Source: Heterobasidion occidentale | Taxonomy: Eukaryota > Basidiomycota > Agaricomycetes > Russulales > Bondarzewiaceae | Direction of reading: 5' to 3' | DNA: 64,000 nt | Assembly (NCBI GenBank): GCA_039111635.1 | Contig: JBCAQO010000015.1 | Location: forward strand, 62,001-126,000 | Part shown: positions 9,689 to 18,572 of the stretch, in pieces | How the letters are laid out: each line of letters starts with the position of its first letter | Numbering within the stretch: the stretch's first letter is position 1 | Notes under the pieces: model-generated | The model's database searches: none | The model's input: only the letters and a program-made list of their open reading frames with translations | What the model was told of the DNA's origin: nothing | Translations under genes and position numbers: made by a program

Positions 9689-10472
9689 ATGTCCAATCAC
9701 TCCTCATACTACTCTCTTGAACACGCCATGCTCATTAATGAAGGAACCACATTGTTCTCCTCTAGAAAATCCTCTCTAGATGTCATCTTCACAGTTCCGA
9801 ACCCCAACATTAGACCTCCTGGCAGAAGCAGCCATCCAGAGACTCCAGATAGAGTTCCCATACCAATCACCACCAGCTTCGCTATAGTAGACCTCGGAGC
9901 CAAGTCGAGAACCCTGCCAAGGATTGAGGGAGTTAATGACAACTACTCTATAGAACATTTGAGAGAAGAAGGTCCTGTTTTGTCAGCAACTCCAGAAGTG
10001 ACAACATCGGCACCTTCAAATCAACTGGAACTAGTTGCAAGAGGCAGAGGAAGACATCTAGACCATGACCACCATGAACCGCCTATTACTGCTCAGTGAG
10101 ATATACCAGAGCCAGAAGCAGTTCACACACCGACTGCCAAACTGCCAAGACCCCCTACCGGTGGTGGAGATCTACACCCCAGACAGTTGGAAGAGCTAGG
10201 AGATGCCCTTCTCTAACGCACCACAATCTCTGCAGGCAACCCGGGAGCAAGCACAGTGAAGTACCTTGATGGCTGGCAGACCCCAGCAACCAGGTCAGAC
10301 TCCTCGCTTACGCAGAGGACCATGGAGCTGCCTCCTAGTATGCTCAGGGAACCAATAGGGAGTATGCCCTTCTCATTTGCCCTGATAAGTTTTCTACCTT
10401 CGTCAATCTGGAGCTCCTACCTACCCTCCTATCTGACTCCAACACCCATCACTCACCTACCGTTCAGATCAA
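9689..10472 (+). pseudogene. A1 post-pol ORF (ORF3), unknown function, truncated
   Basis: An ORF starting MSNHSSYYSLEHAML lies 64 bp after pol and is open to 10099. It matches A3 ORF3 (27700 down to about 26870), which starts MSNNSSYYSPKRAML. Similarity continues past the stop in another frame, including GDLHPRQLEELGDALL (about 10167-10215) and a block around EYALLICPDKFSTFVNLELL (about 10365-10425). No known domain is recognised. It is cut at 10472 by copia C1. Both copies share a TGA after a Val-Pro pair near 10258. Confidence 0.6.
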
Positions 10473-11003
10473 TGTTGTTTGTGGCCGTTCTGGTTGATGT
10501 GGCATGCGTGCCACATGCGTGCCACCTTTGGGACTCATTGATTACTCGCCTCTGGAGCTGGGAGCGGCCCTAGAGCCACTCCCAGAGCGGGTATATTGCT
10601 TTCTTTCTCCTTTTGGACTGTCTCAATTTGTTTTCACCTTGTCTCACTTTGTCTCAGTTGTTTCACCGGGTTAGCCGGCTGAGGCGGTCCTGTGTGATGT
10701 CATTGACACTCCGGACCGACCTCCAGGTGGAGCTTTTGACCGCTTTGTAAGGTGGACCACCTGTAATGACCCGTTGATGTCATACCTTCCTATTTTGTTT
10801 CTTATTGTTCTCTGTAGCTTAAATACCTGTGGTCCGAGGGCGATTCTTTCTTCAGACTCTTACCCTCTGGACCACAGGTGCGCTCCCTTCTGTTCGTTGT
10901 ATCTACTTCAGACTCTTACCCTCTGGACCACAGTCCTGTCGTTATAGAGCTTCTTTTTGGCACTCTCTCTGTGCCAGTCGCTTCATTCTCACTGCGCTCA
11001 ACA
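10473..11003 (+). repeat. 5' LTR of C1
   Basis: The LTR starts TGTTGTTTGTGG and ends GCTCAACA. It carries two copies of a ~24-bp repeat, CAGACTCTTACCCTCTGGAC (10854-10877 and 10911-10934). Open frames through this LTR recur at every C copy and are not genes. Confidence 0.93.
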
Positions 11004-11020
11004 GGTTATGGGCCCTGCGC
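11004..11020 (+). promoter_or_regulatory. Primer binding site of C1: initiator tRNA-Met anticodon arm
   Basis: GGTTATGGGCCCTGCGC directly follows the LTR. It matches the complement of the anticodon arm of fungal initiator tRNA-Met (GCGCAGGGCTCATAACC) at 16 of 17 positions. Copia elements are known to prime from a cleaved half of this tRNA. The same site is at 18379-18395 in C2. Confidence 0.75.
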
Positions 11021-11196
11021 TCTAGCGACTTTGCTCTACATCGTTTTATCGACACTTTCTGGTCTCCCATCTGCTGTGCCACTCCTTTCTGGCCACACCT
11101 CTTTGCTGCCACATCTTCCCCATTGCTTTCCTGCCTTTCCTATCATCCCACATCGCTTCCAACACCTTTCCCTGCTCGTGCCACTCGTGCCACACC

Positions 11197-14100
11197 ATGT
11201 CTGACCCCTCATTCGCTCTCCCTTCCGTCTCCCCTCTCAATAATCGCAACTATCCTTCCTGGTCCAAGGAGATCAAGGCCTGGCTTCGTCTCAAAGGCCT
11301 GTGGCTTTTGGTCTCTGGTGATGAGACAGCCCCTGTTGGCACGAAGGAGAAGCCTGCTGAGGCAAGGGAGGTGGCAGAGTGGAAGAGGAATGCTCAGAAG
11401 GCTGCTGGTGCGCTCTTACTTTCGGTTGAGGAGCAGTTCAGCATCTTGGATGGCATTGAGGACGACCCCATCGCTATTTGGACCACATTGGAGGAGCAGT
11501 TCAACAAGAAGTCTGCTGGATCGCGTTTCAACGCGATGGAGGACCTCTTTTTGATCAAGAAGCGCAACGATGAGTCCCTCCAGTCCCTCATTCATCGTGT
11601 GGACGAGTCTATGCGCGTCCTGAGGAACCTCCGCGACTCTGGCTTCGATCTCAAGAAGCAGGACGAGGAGCTGACTTGCATGGCGCTCTTGTGGTCTCTC
11701 CCCTCCGAGTTTGAGACCTTCCGCTCCTCCCTCAGTCTCATGGACGTCTTCTCTCGCTCCAAGCTCGAGGATGCGTTCAGGCGCGAGGATTTGAACCGTG
11801 CGCGTCGTTCTGATGCCACAGACTCTGCACAGGCCCTTGTGGCATCCTTTCCTTCATCCCCCTCCTCTTCCTCCACCTCCTACAGACGTTCCAGGCCACC
11901 TAGGAAGCAGTACAAGTGCGACTTCTGCGGTGTCACTGGCCACACTGATGACAGGTGCTTCAAGAGGATCAATGAGGAGCTAAAGAAGTCCAAGCCACAC
12001 CAGGCCCACTCGGTTCAGGCCCCTGAGGCCTCTGGTCCGATGCAGTTTGCAGGCAATGCAAGTTTTCGTTCCCCTGCTCCATCCCCTGCATCCACAGCCC
12101 CCTCACTCGTCACTGACCTCGATTGGAACGCGGACACAGGTGCGACCTCTCATATGACGCCCCATCGCCACTGGCTTCGCAACTATCGTCCCTTCGTCGT
12201 TCCCATTCGTCTTGCAGACTCGTCTGTCATCTACTCTGCTGGTGTTGGGACTGTGGTGTTCAATCCGGTCGTTGGAGGCAAGAGGGCGCAGTCTGTGGAG
12301 TTCTCAAACGTCCTGCATGTCCCTGATCTTGGCTGTAATCTCCTGTCTGTGCTGTATTTGACTCAGCACAAGCACTTCTCTATGCTAATAGAAGGATGTT
12401 CGATGCATTTCTCCCAGGACGGTGCAGTGTGGTTCATGGCGATCGTTCCTGATGGTTCCAACAACGCCTATCTCCAAGGGACCACCTCCACCGTTGTTTT
12501 GCAGTCTGCTAGTGCCGCTTCTACTCTCCCTCTTGATTTGTCCCTGTGGCATCGTCGTCTCTGCCACCACCACCATGCTGGGGTACAGAAAATGGTCAAG
12601 GAACGACTCGTTACTGGTCTACAGCTCGATTCGGATGTGCAGCCTGACCCTGTGTGCGAACCCTGTCTCTCTGGCAAGATGCACGCTCACCCCTTCCCCT
12701 CCACTGGCTCTATCACCTCCAAACCGCTTGAGCTCGTCCACTCTGATCTCCATGGTCCTCTCCCTGTTGCCACTCACTCTGGAATGCGCTACTGGATCAC
12801 CTTCATTGATGAGTTTACCAAGCTCAAGGTGGTCTATGTCCTGCGCTTGAAGAGCGACGCGTTTCACGCTTTCAAGCGCTACAAGGCCTATGTGGAGAAC
12901 TTGACTGGACAGCGCATTTTGGCCTTGCAGGATGACAAGGGAGGAGAGTACATGTCTAATGCCTGGGACTCGTTTTGTTTGGAGCATGGGATCACTAGGA
13001 GGCACACGGCGCGCAATCGGCCACAGCAGAACGGCGTAGCAGAGCGTGCCAATCGCACCATTATGGAGGCCCTCACTGCCATGCTCTCTGAATCGCGTTT
13101 GCCGCTTGTTTTCTGGGGCGAGGCTCTTGCCGCTTATGTGCACGTCTGGAATCGACTCTGGACATCTACCCTGAAGGGCAAGACGCCACTTGAGATGGTC
13201 CATGGAAAGAAACCAGATGTTTCGCACTTGCGGGTCTGGGGCTGCTTGGCTTATGTGCATGTGCAGAGGGACAAAAGGGATGGATTTGGATCGCATATGG
13301 AGAAGTGCGTGTTTATTGGGTACCCTGAGGGCTACAAGGCGTGGAAGTTCTACAATCCTGCGACTCGGAAGGTCATCATTTCGGAAAGGGCAGACTTTGA
13401 TGAGCGATTCTTTCCTGGGACTCGCCACTTTGATGCTAACACCCAGTCTGCCACCCCTCCTCCTTCGTCTCTGTTTAGTCTTTGGGATGCAGATGTTGAT
13501 CCGGTGCCGGTTCTGGGGGGGGAAGCAGATGCTCCTCCTCCTGCTGGTCACCTGGAAGACGCTCCCATTGATCAGGATCATCCTGTGGCAGACCCAGCAC
13601 CTCCTCCACCTCTTGCTCCTGTTGTTGTCCCTCCTGATGCTCCCCCTCCTGTCATTCCAGCGCCACCTCCTGCTCTCAGAACACGCTCTAGGAATCGCTC
13701 TGCCACCCCTGAACCAGGTCCATCTGTTACTCGACGCTCCACTCGCACTCGTCGCGCTCCTGGTGAATGGTGGAAGCTTAGGACGCTGCCTGGAGACGAT
13801 GATGCTCATTCGGACTCCGCTGAGGACGCCCCTGATGCTTCTGGAGATGCAGAGATGGAACCCATTGTTGAGGACGCATTTCTGGCTGAAGTCGAGCGTG
13901 CCCTGTTCACCTCTGAGCCGTCGACGTATCGTCAGGCAATGAAGCGCCCTGATGGAGATGAGTGGCAGAAGGCGGCAGAGGAAGAGATGGAGGCGCATGC
14001 TCGGAATCGCACCTGGGACATTGTTCCACTCCCTGAGGGCTGCAAGGCGATTGGTTCTCGTTGGGTTTTCAAGGTGAAGCACAACACGGATGGCTCTGTC

Positions 14101-15483
14101 GAACGCTACAAGGCTCGTCTCGTCGCCAAGGGCTTCAGTCAGCGCCCTGGGTTTGATTATTTCGAGACATTCGCCCCCACAGCCAAGTTTGCAGCCATTC
14201 GTGCCATCCTTGCTCTCTCTGCCCTGGAGGACTTTCACCTGCGCTCTGTGGACATCTCCCATGCGTTCATCAATGGCGATCTGGACACTGTGGTGTATAT
14301 GGAGCAGCCTGAAGGATTTGAGCAGGGAGGTCCTGAGATGGTCTGTCGCTTGATGAAGGGCTTGTATGGGCTGAAGCAGGCGAGTCGGCTATGGTACAGG
14401 AAGCTCAAGGCGGTACTAGAGCGCATGGGATTCAAGGCGATCTACTCTGACAACAGCATCTATGTCTATGCCAAGGATCAGGTCAAGGTCATTCTGCCAG
14501 TCTTTGTGGATGACTGCACTTTTGCATCGAATTCCCTGTCCCTGCTCGATGATCTTGTTGTTGAGCTCTCTAGGTCGTTCAAACTTCGCGATTTGGGACC
14601 CACCACGGCTCTTCTTGCGATAGAGATTGCCAGGGATCGCGCGAATCGTCGCCTGATGCTCTCCCAGCGCCAGTACATCCTAGACATGCTGGAGCGTTAT
14701 GGACAGGCCGACTCGACCCCTGTGAAGACTCCCATGGTCCCTGGCACCAATCTCTCTGTCTCCATGGCCCCTGTATCGACTGAGGACAAGGAGTACATGA
14801 AGAAGGTTCCCTATATCTCTGCTGTTGGTTCCCTGCTGTTCCTTGCACTCGCCACTCGTCCTGACATCACCCACACGGTCTCTGTCCTATGCCGATTCAA
14901 CTCGAATCCTGGGATTGGGCACTGGAAGTCTGTGAAGCATTTGTTTCGCTACCTGAGAGGCACCCTGGATTATCGACTCGTCTATGGCCCCACTGACTCC
15001 AAGGAGCTCTTCACCTCGTTCTGTGATGCTGATCATGCAGGCAACCCTGACAACGGACGGTCCACCAGTGGATATGTGCTGCGCATTGGCTCTGGAGCGA
15101 TCAGCTGGAGCTCCAAGCTCCAGGGACTCGTTGCACAGTCGACCACAGAGGCAGAATTCATTGCTGCCGTTGATGCGGGCCGGGAGATCGTCTGGATGCG
15201 GAATTTGCTAACTGAACTTGGCTACTCCCTCTCTGAGCCGTCGATTCTCCGCGTTGATAACCAGTCGGCCGTTGCAGTTAGCAAGAATCCAGAGCACCAT
15301 GGGCGCATGAAGCATCTCGATCTTCGTTTCTTTTGGCTCAGGGACCAGGTAGAGGCTGGTGTGATTGCGCCAGCCTACGTTCCTACTGCGGAGAACGCTG
15401 CGGACATCCTGACGAAAGCTGTTCCACCTGAGAAGGTGAAGATTTGCTGCAGCTTGATGGGACTGGAGGATCTGCCGCATTAG
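11197..15483 (+). CDS. gag-pol: Copia Gag-Pol polyprotein, intact (1428 aa)
   Basis: One ORF with a Ty1/copia domain order. The Gag region occupies residues 1 to about 240. A CCHC knuckle follows (C241, C244, H249, C254, in KCDFCGVTGHTDDRC). The protease active site DTGATSHM has its Asp at 313. Integrase has an HHCC zinc finger (H452 to C490) and a DDE core with D517, D580 and E616 (D-35-E spacing). An acidic/proline-rich linker follows (about 760-880). RT has the catalytic FVDD at 1103-1106. RNase H has D1277 or D1279, E1318 and D1354. The ATG at 11197 is preceded by an in-frame leader that belongs to LTR and leader sequence, and C2 starts at the same Met. All key residues are present, so this copy could be functional. 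It is richer in CpG than the gypsy copies around it. Confidence 0.97.
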   Translation: MSDPSFALPSVSPLNNRNYPSWSKEIKAWLRLKGLWLLVSGDETAPVGTKEKPAEAREVAEWKRNAQKAAGALLLSVEEQFSILDGIEDDPIAIWTTLEEQFNKKSAGSRFNAMEDLFLIKKRNDESLQSLIHRVDESMRVLRNLRDSGFDLKKQDEELTCMALLWSLPSEFETFRSSLSLMDVFSRSKLEDAFRREDLNRARRSDATDSAQALVASFPSSPSSSSTSYRRSRPPRKQYKCDFCGVTGHTDDRCFKRINEELKKSKPHQAHSVQAPEASGPMQFAGNASFRSPAPSPASTAPSLVTDLDWNADTGATSHMTPHRHWLRNYRPFVVPIRLADSSVIYSAGVGTVVFNPVVGGKRAQSVEFSNVLHVPDLGCNLLSVLYLTQHKHFSMLIEGCSMHFSQDGAVWFMAIVPDGSNNAYLQGTTSTVVLQSASAASTLPLDLSLWHRRLCHHHHAGVQKMVKERLVTGLQLDSDVQPDPVCEPCLSGKMHAHPFPSTGSITSKPLELVHSDLHGPLPVATHSGMRYWITFIDEFTKLKVVYVLRLKSDAFHAFKRYKAYVENLTGQRILALQDDKGGEYMSNAWDSFCLEHGITRRHTARNRPQQNGVAERANRTIMEALTAMLSESRLPLVFWGEALAAYVHVWNRLWTSTLKGKTPLEMVHGKKPDVSHLRVWGCLAYVHVQRDKRDGFGSHMEKCVFIGYPEGYKAWKFYNPATRKVIISERADFDERFFPGTRHFDANTQSATPPPSSLFSLWDADVDPVPVLGGEADAPPPAGHLEDAPIDQDHPVADPAPPPPLAPVVVPPDAPPPVIPAPPPALRTRSRNRSATPEPGPSVTRRSTRTRRAPGEWWKLRTLPGDDDAHSDSAEDAPDASGDAEMEPIVEDAFLAEVERALFTSEPSTYRQAMKRPDGDEWQKAAEEEMEAHARNRTWDIVPLPEGCKAIGSRWVFKVKHNTDGSVERYKARLVAKGFSQRPGFDYFETFAPTAKFAAIRAILALSALEDFHLRSVDISHAFINGDLDTVVYMEQPEGFEQGGPEMVCRLMKGLYGLKQASRLWYRKLKAVLERMGFKAIYSDNSIYVYAKDQVKVILPVFVDDCTFASNSLSLLDDLVVELSRSFKLRDLGPTTALLAIEIARDRANRRLMLSQRQYILDMLERYGQADSTPVKTPMVPGTNLSVSMAPVSTEDKEYMKKVPYISAVGSLLFLALATRPDITHTVSVLCRFNSNPGIGHWKSVKHLFRYLRGTLDYRLVYGPTDSKELFTSFCDADHAGNPDNGRSTSGYVLRIGSGAISWSSKLQGLVAQSTTEAEFIAAVDAGREIVWMRNLLTELGYSLSEPSILRVDNQSAVAVSKNPEHHGRMKHLDLRFFWLRDQVEAGVIAPAYVPTAENAADILTKAVPPEKVKICCSLMGLEDLPH

Positions 15484-15526
15484 GAGGGTGTTTTGGACGC
15501 TCTAGAGGCGTGCAATCAGGAGGGTG

Positions 15527-16057
15527 TGTTGTTTGTGGCCGTTCTGGTTGATGTGGCATGGGTGCCACATGCGTGCCACCTATGGGACTCATTGATTACT
15601 CGCCTCTGCAGCTGGGAGCGGCCCTACAGCCACTCCCAGAGCGGGTATATTGCTTTCTTTCTCCTTTTGGACTGTCTCACTTTGTTTCCACCTTGTCTCA
15701 CTTTGTTTCAGTTGTTTCACCGGGTTAGCCGGCTGAGGCGGTCCTGTGTGATGTCATTGACACTCCGGACCGACCTCCAGGTGGAGCTTTTGACCGCTTT
15801 GTAAGGTGGACCACCTGTAATGACCCGTTGATGTCATACCTTCCTATTTTGTTTCTTATTGTTCTCTGTAGCTTAAATACCTGTGGTCCGAGGGCGATTC
15901 TTTCTTCAGACTCTTACCCTCTGGACCACAGGTGCGCTCCCTTCTGTTCTTTGTATCTACTTCAGACTCTTACCCTCTGGACCACAGTCCTGTCGTTATA
16001 GAGCTTCTTTTTGGCACTCTCTCTGTGCCAGTCGCTTCATTCTCACTGCGCTCAACA
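15527..16057 (+). repeat. 3' LTR of C1
   Basis: 531 bp, starting TGTTGTTTGTGG right after the purine tract AGGAGGGTG (15518-15526) and ending CTCAACA. It differs from the 5' LTR at about eight sites, for example GGGTG versus GCGTG near the start. It is followed by ATATG, which is A2 sequence. Confidence 0.93.
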
Positions 16058-17006
16058 ATATGGTGTGCTTGGGGTGTCTCTGTGATCTTCTTTCGCTGAA
16101 GATGTCGAGGTAGGAGTGGTATTCCGACGGTACGCGATTTTTCAAATCGATCGTGTTGATTTCCTCTTCCAGGTCTTTGTCAAAACTAGCGAACCCCGAA
16201 GATTTGGGGGCTACCTTTCTGATGACGGGTTCTTCTCCGCGATCCGTTGCGGGGGAGTCAAACAGTGTTTGCACTTTATCAGCGACTTCTTCTGAAGCTT
16301 CGCTTTGGGCTGTCTCTTGCTGAGCCTGCCAGTGTTCCTTCCTTTCAGTTACTTGCTCCTCAAGCCATTTTCGAGCCTTGGCTTGTCGGCAATTGTGCTC
16401 CAACAGGGAGAGGAACCAAGATTTCCATTCCTTCGCGGATACTTGGCTCCATTGTTCTTTAGTCCAAGTCCACGGAGGTCCTACCGGTTCTGAGACAAGA
16501 TGTGGTTTTGTTCGCTGGGGAATCTTGTCACCGCGTAGTTTCGCTAGCCATGCCTTCCTGGTAGGCTTTTCCCTTGCCTTGGTAAACCCATATGGTTGTT
16601 GGCAATCTCTGGGGCATCGATCAAAGTGTACTTCACGGCGCCTCCACCCGATGGAGGGGTCGTGGTATTTCAACCAATCTGTTCCTAGGAGCATGTCGTC
16701 TTTCCCTAGATTGGTGATGAACATCTGGACGCGTTCTGTGTGAGTTCTCCCTCGTCTATCCTTAACGGTGAGATTTACGTCTAGGCCTCGTTGAATGAGG
16801 CCTGCCTTGTTGATGGTGTCATCGACATTGCGAACGCAGATAAGGCGGTTTAAAGGATAGGTTGGAAGGTTGTGCTTTTGTACCCATTTTTCGTTCACCA
16901 AGATCCCTTCGCAGGCTGAGTCGATGGCGGCTCTGGCTCCAGCACTTCTTCCTCGAGTTGTCAATCGCACGTCAAGTCGAATGGGGATAATGATGTGGCT
17001 GCTCAT
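16058..17006 (-). pseudogene. pol: A2 pol: protease and linker to RT, truncated by C1
   Basis: The - strand frame from 17006 runs without a stop across protease into the RT linker, then into C1 LTR sequence. The protease reads AAIDSACEGILVNEKW (about 16895-16945), where Asp-Ser-Ala replaces the usual Asp-Ser/Thr-Gly. Then comes DMLLGTDWLKYHDPS (about 16660-16705). The linker ends with YHSYLDIFSERRSQRHPKHTI at the junction. RT, RNase H and integrase of A2 are absent to the left; they were lost at the C1 junction. This is the best-preserved A protease in the window and keeps CpG sites that A1 has lost. Confidence 0.85.
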
Positions 17007-17047
17007 TGCTCCGATTCGAATACATGACGGGGAATCATACTCGGGTT

Positions 17048-17842
17048 TTCTTGACCCCCTCTCTTTGGCTGGTGAAGGAGAGGTCAGGAAAAATCCACCA
17101 TTAGATCCGTCAACATCTGTTTGGCCTTTACCTCCCCTACTTCTCTGAAGAGCTCTCGGACGCCATTAATATCATGGATGGGTCCGTTGCCTCGTCGTCC
17201 GTTGGGCGGTACGTAGCGTTCTCCATCGCTTTGGCGTGATCCTCCACTCCTTGCGGGAGGGTCCTGACGTTCCACTGGATGACTAGGTTGTGATACCCAA
17301 CCGTGGTGGCCATGAGAACTCCCCTCCTCCAATCCTCTATGTAGTCCCGCATCGTCTCCCAGCGGGGATTCTTGCTCGTCTTCATCCTCCAAGTCTGTAG
17401 CGCGAGTTCTTCTACCTCCTCCGCCCATTGACTTGCATGGATTTCCTCAAGAAGGGGGAATGCCTCTATGAGGGGAACAGCAATCAGATGCCCAATGCCC
17501 TGATTTCCCACAATTAAAGCAGCGGGTAGAGGGCTTGCCATCATATACATGCTTGTTCTGGTTGGTGTCTTGCTTACGAGAGGCGTCAATGTCCATGTCA
17601 ACCACCTGGTTGTTCATTCTGCAAAGAGCGTTGGTAGAATTATAGCGGCGAGTGGGTTGGAGATGAAAGCGATTGAGGAAGTTGCTTTGGAATGAGGTGG
17701 AGTTGGCGAGGATTGCCTTTTGAGCACTTCGGGCTCTTAAGCATCCATCTATTTCACAGGCAGTATTGACCCAATCTTGGATTGTGTCCTTTGGTGGTGT
17801 TTCTTTGTCATAGATTTTGTCTATGACCCTCGGGTCAAGCCC
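17048..17842 (-). pseudogene. gag: A2 gag, 3' part with CCHC knuckle
   Basis: On the - strand the nucleocapsid knuckle CFNCGKSGHWASDC lies at about 17480-17522. It is followed in a partly shifted frame by a Gly/Arg-rich and acidic tail (MGGGGRRTRATDLEDEDEQE, 17369-17428) ending EVGEVKAKQMLTDLMVDFS at 17084. The order matches A1 (1810-2430). Upstream sequence continues to 17843, where copia composite C2 interrupts with TSD TTTTT. Excising C2 joins it to 24184. Confidence 0.82.
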
Positions 17843-17847
17843 TTTTT

Positions 17848-18378
17848 TGTTGTTTGTGGCCGTTCTGGTTGATGTGGCATGGGTGCCACATGCGTGCCAC
17901 CTTTGGGACTCATTGATTACTCGCCTCTGCAGTTGGGAGCGGCCCTAGAGCCACTCCCAGAGCGGGTATATTGCTTTCTTTCTCCTTTTGGACTGTCTCA
18001 CTTTGTTTCCACCTTGTCTCACTTGGTTTCAGTTGTTTCACCGGGTTAGCCGGTTGAGGCGGTCCTGTGTGATGTCACTGACACTCCGGACCGACCTCCA
18101 GGTGGAGCTTTTGACCGCTTTGTAAGGTGGACCACCTGTAACGACCCGTTGATGTCATACCTTCCTTTTTCGTTTCTTATTGTTCTCTGTAGCTTAAATA
18201 CCCGTGGTCCGAGGGCGATTCTTTCTTCAGACTCTTACCCTCTGGACCACAGGTGCGCTCCCTTCTGTTCGTTGTATCTACTTCAGACTCTTACCCTCTG
18301 GACCACAGTCCTGTCGTTATAGAGCTTCTTTTTGGCACTCTCTCTGTGCCAGTCGCTTCATTGTCACTGCGCTTAACA
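17848..18378 (+). repeat. First (outer left) LTR of C2
   Basis: 531 bp, TGTTGTTTGTGG to GCTTAACA. It is followed by the half-tRNA primer site GGTTATGGGCCCTGCGC (18379-18395). It ends with the TTGTCACTGCGCTTAACA variant also found in the LTR at 23649. Confidence 0.93.
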
Positions 18379-18572
18379 GGTTATGGGCCCTGCGCTCTAG
18401 CGACTTTGCTCTACATTGTTTTATCGACACTTTCTGGTCTCCCATCTGCTGTGCCACACCTTTCTGGCCACACCTCTTTGCTGCCACATCTTCCCCATTG
18501 CTCTCCCTGCCTTTCCTATCGTCCCACATCGCTTCCAACACCTTTCCCTGCTCGTGCCACTCGTGCCACACC

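Larger units (their letters stand above)
154..10472 (+). mobile_element. Ty3/gypsy chromovirus A1, decayed, with four nested insertions
   Basis: Order on the + strand is LTR, leader with primer site, gag, protease, RT, RNase H, integrase, chromodomain and a post-pol ORF. The 3' LTR is missing because the element ends abruptly at copia C1 (10473). Nested insertions are a solo A LTR (2935-3585), a solo B LTR (4695-5508), an M element (6061-7322) and a solo C LTR (8816-9325). Each can be cut out with its TSD to restore the coding order. Frameshifts and stops are frequent throughout. The catalytic RT motif reads YMND rather than YMDD. Confidence 0.9.
10473..16057 (+). mobile_element. Ty1/copia element C1 with intact gag-pol
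   Basis: LTRs are at 10473-11003 and 15527-16057 (531 bp each). They flank a half-tRNA primer site, one uninterrupted gag-pol ORF and a purine tract AGGAGGGTG before the 3' LTR. The flanks do not match: ATCAA on the left (inside A1 ORF3) and ATATG on the right (inside the A2 protease/RT linker). The two LTRs differ at about eight positions even though the ORF is intact. This suggests that recombination between two C copies produced the present element. Confidence 0.95.

Noticed and set aside
10829..11554. ORF beginning MVRGRFFLQTLTLW in C LTRs
   Set aside because: It recurs at every C LTR (15883, 18204, 23267, 24004, 47010) because it is LTR sequence running into leader or gag in the wrong frame.
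13190..13942. 250-codon + strand frame rich in Leu
   Set aside because: Out-of-frame shadow of the copia integrase-RT linker; repeated in C2 at 20565-21305.
12619..14262. 547-codon open frame on the - strand
   Set aside because: It lies exactly antisense to the intact copia gag-pol. A similar antisense frame occurs in C2 (20249-21475). It follows from codon composition of the sense ORF and has no recognisable domain.
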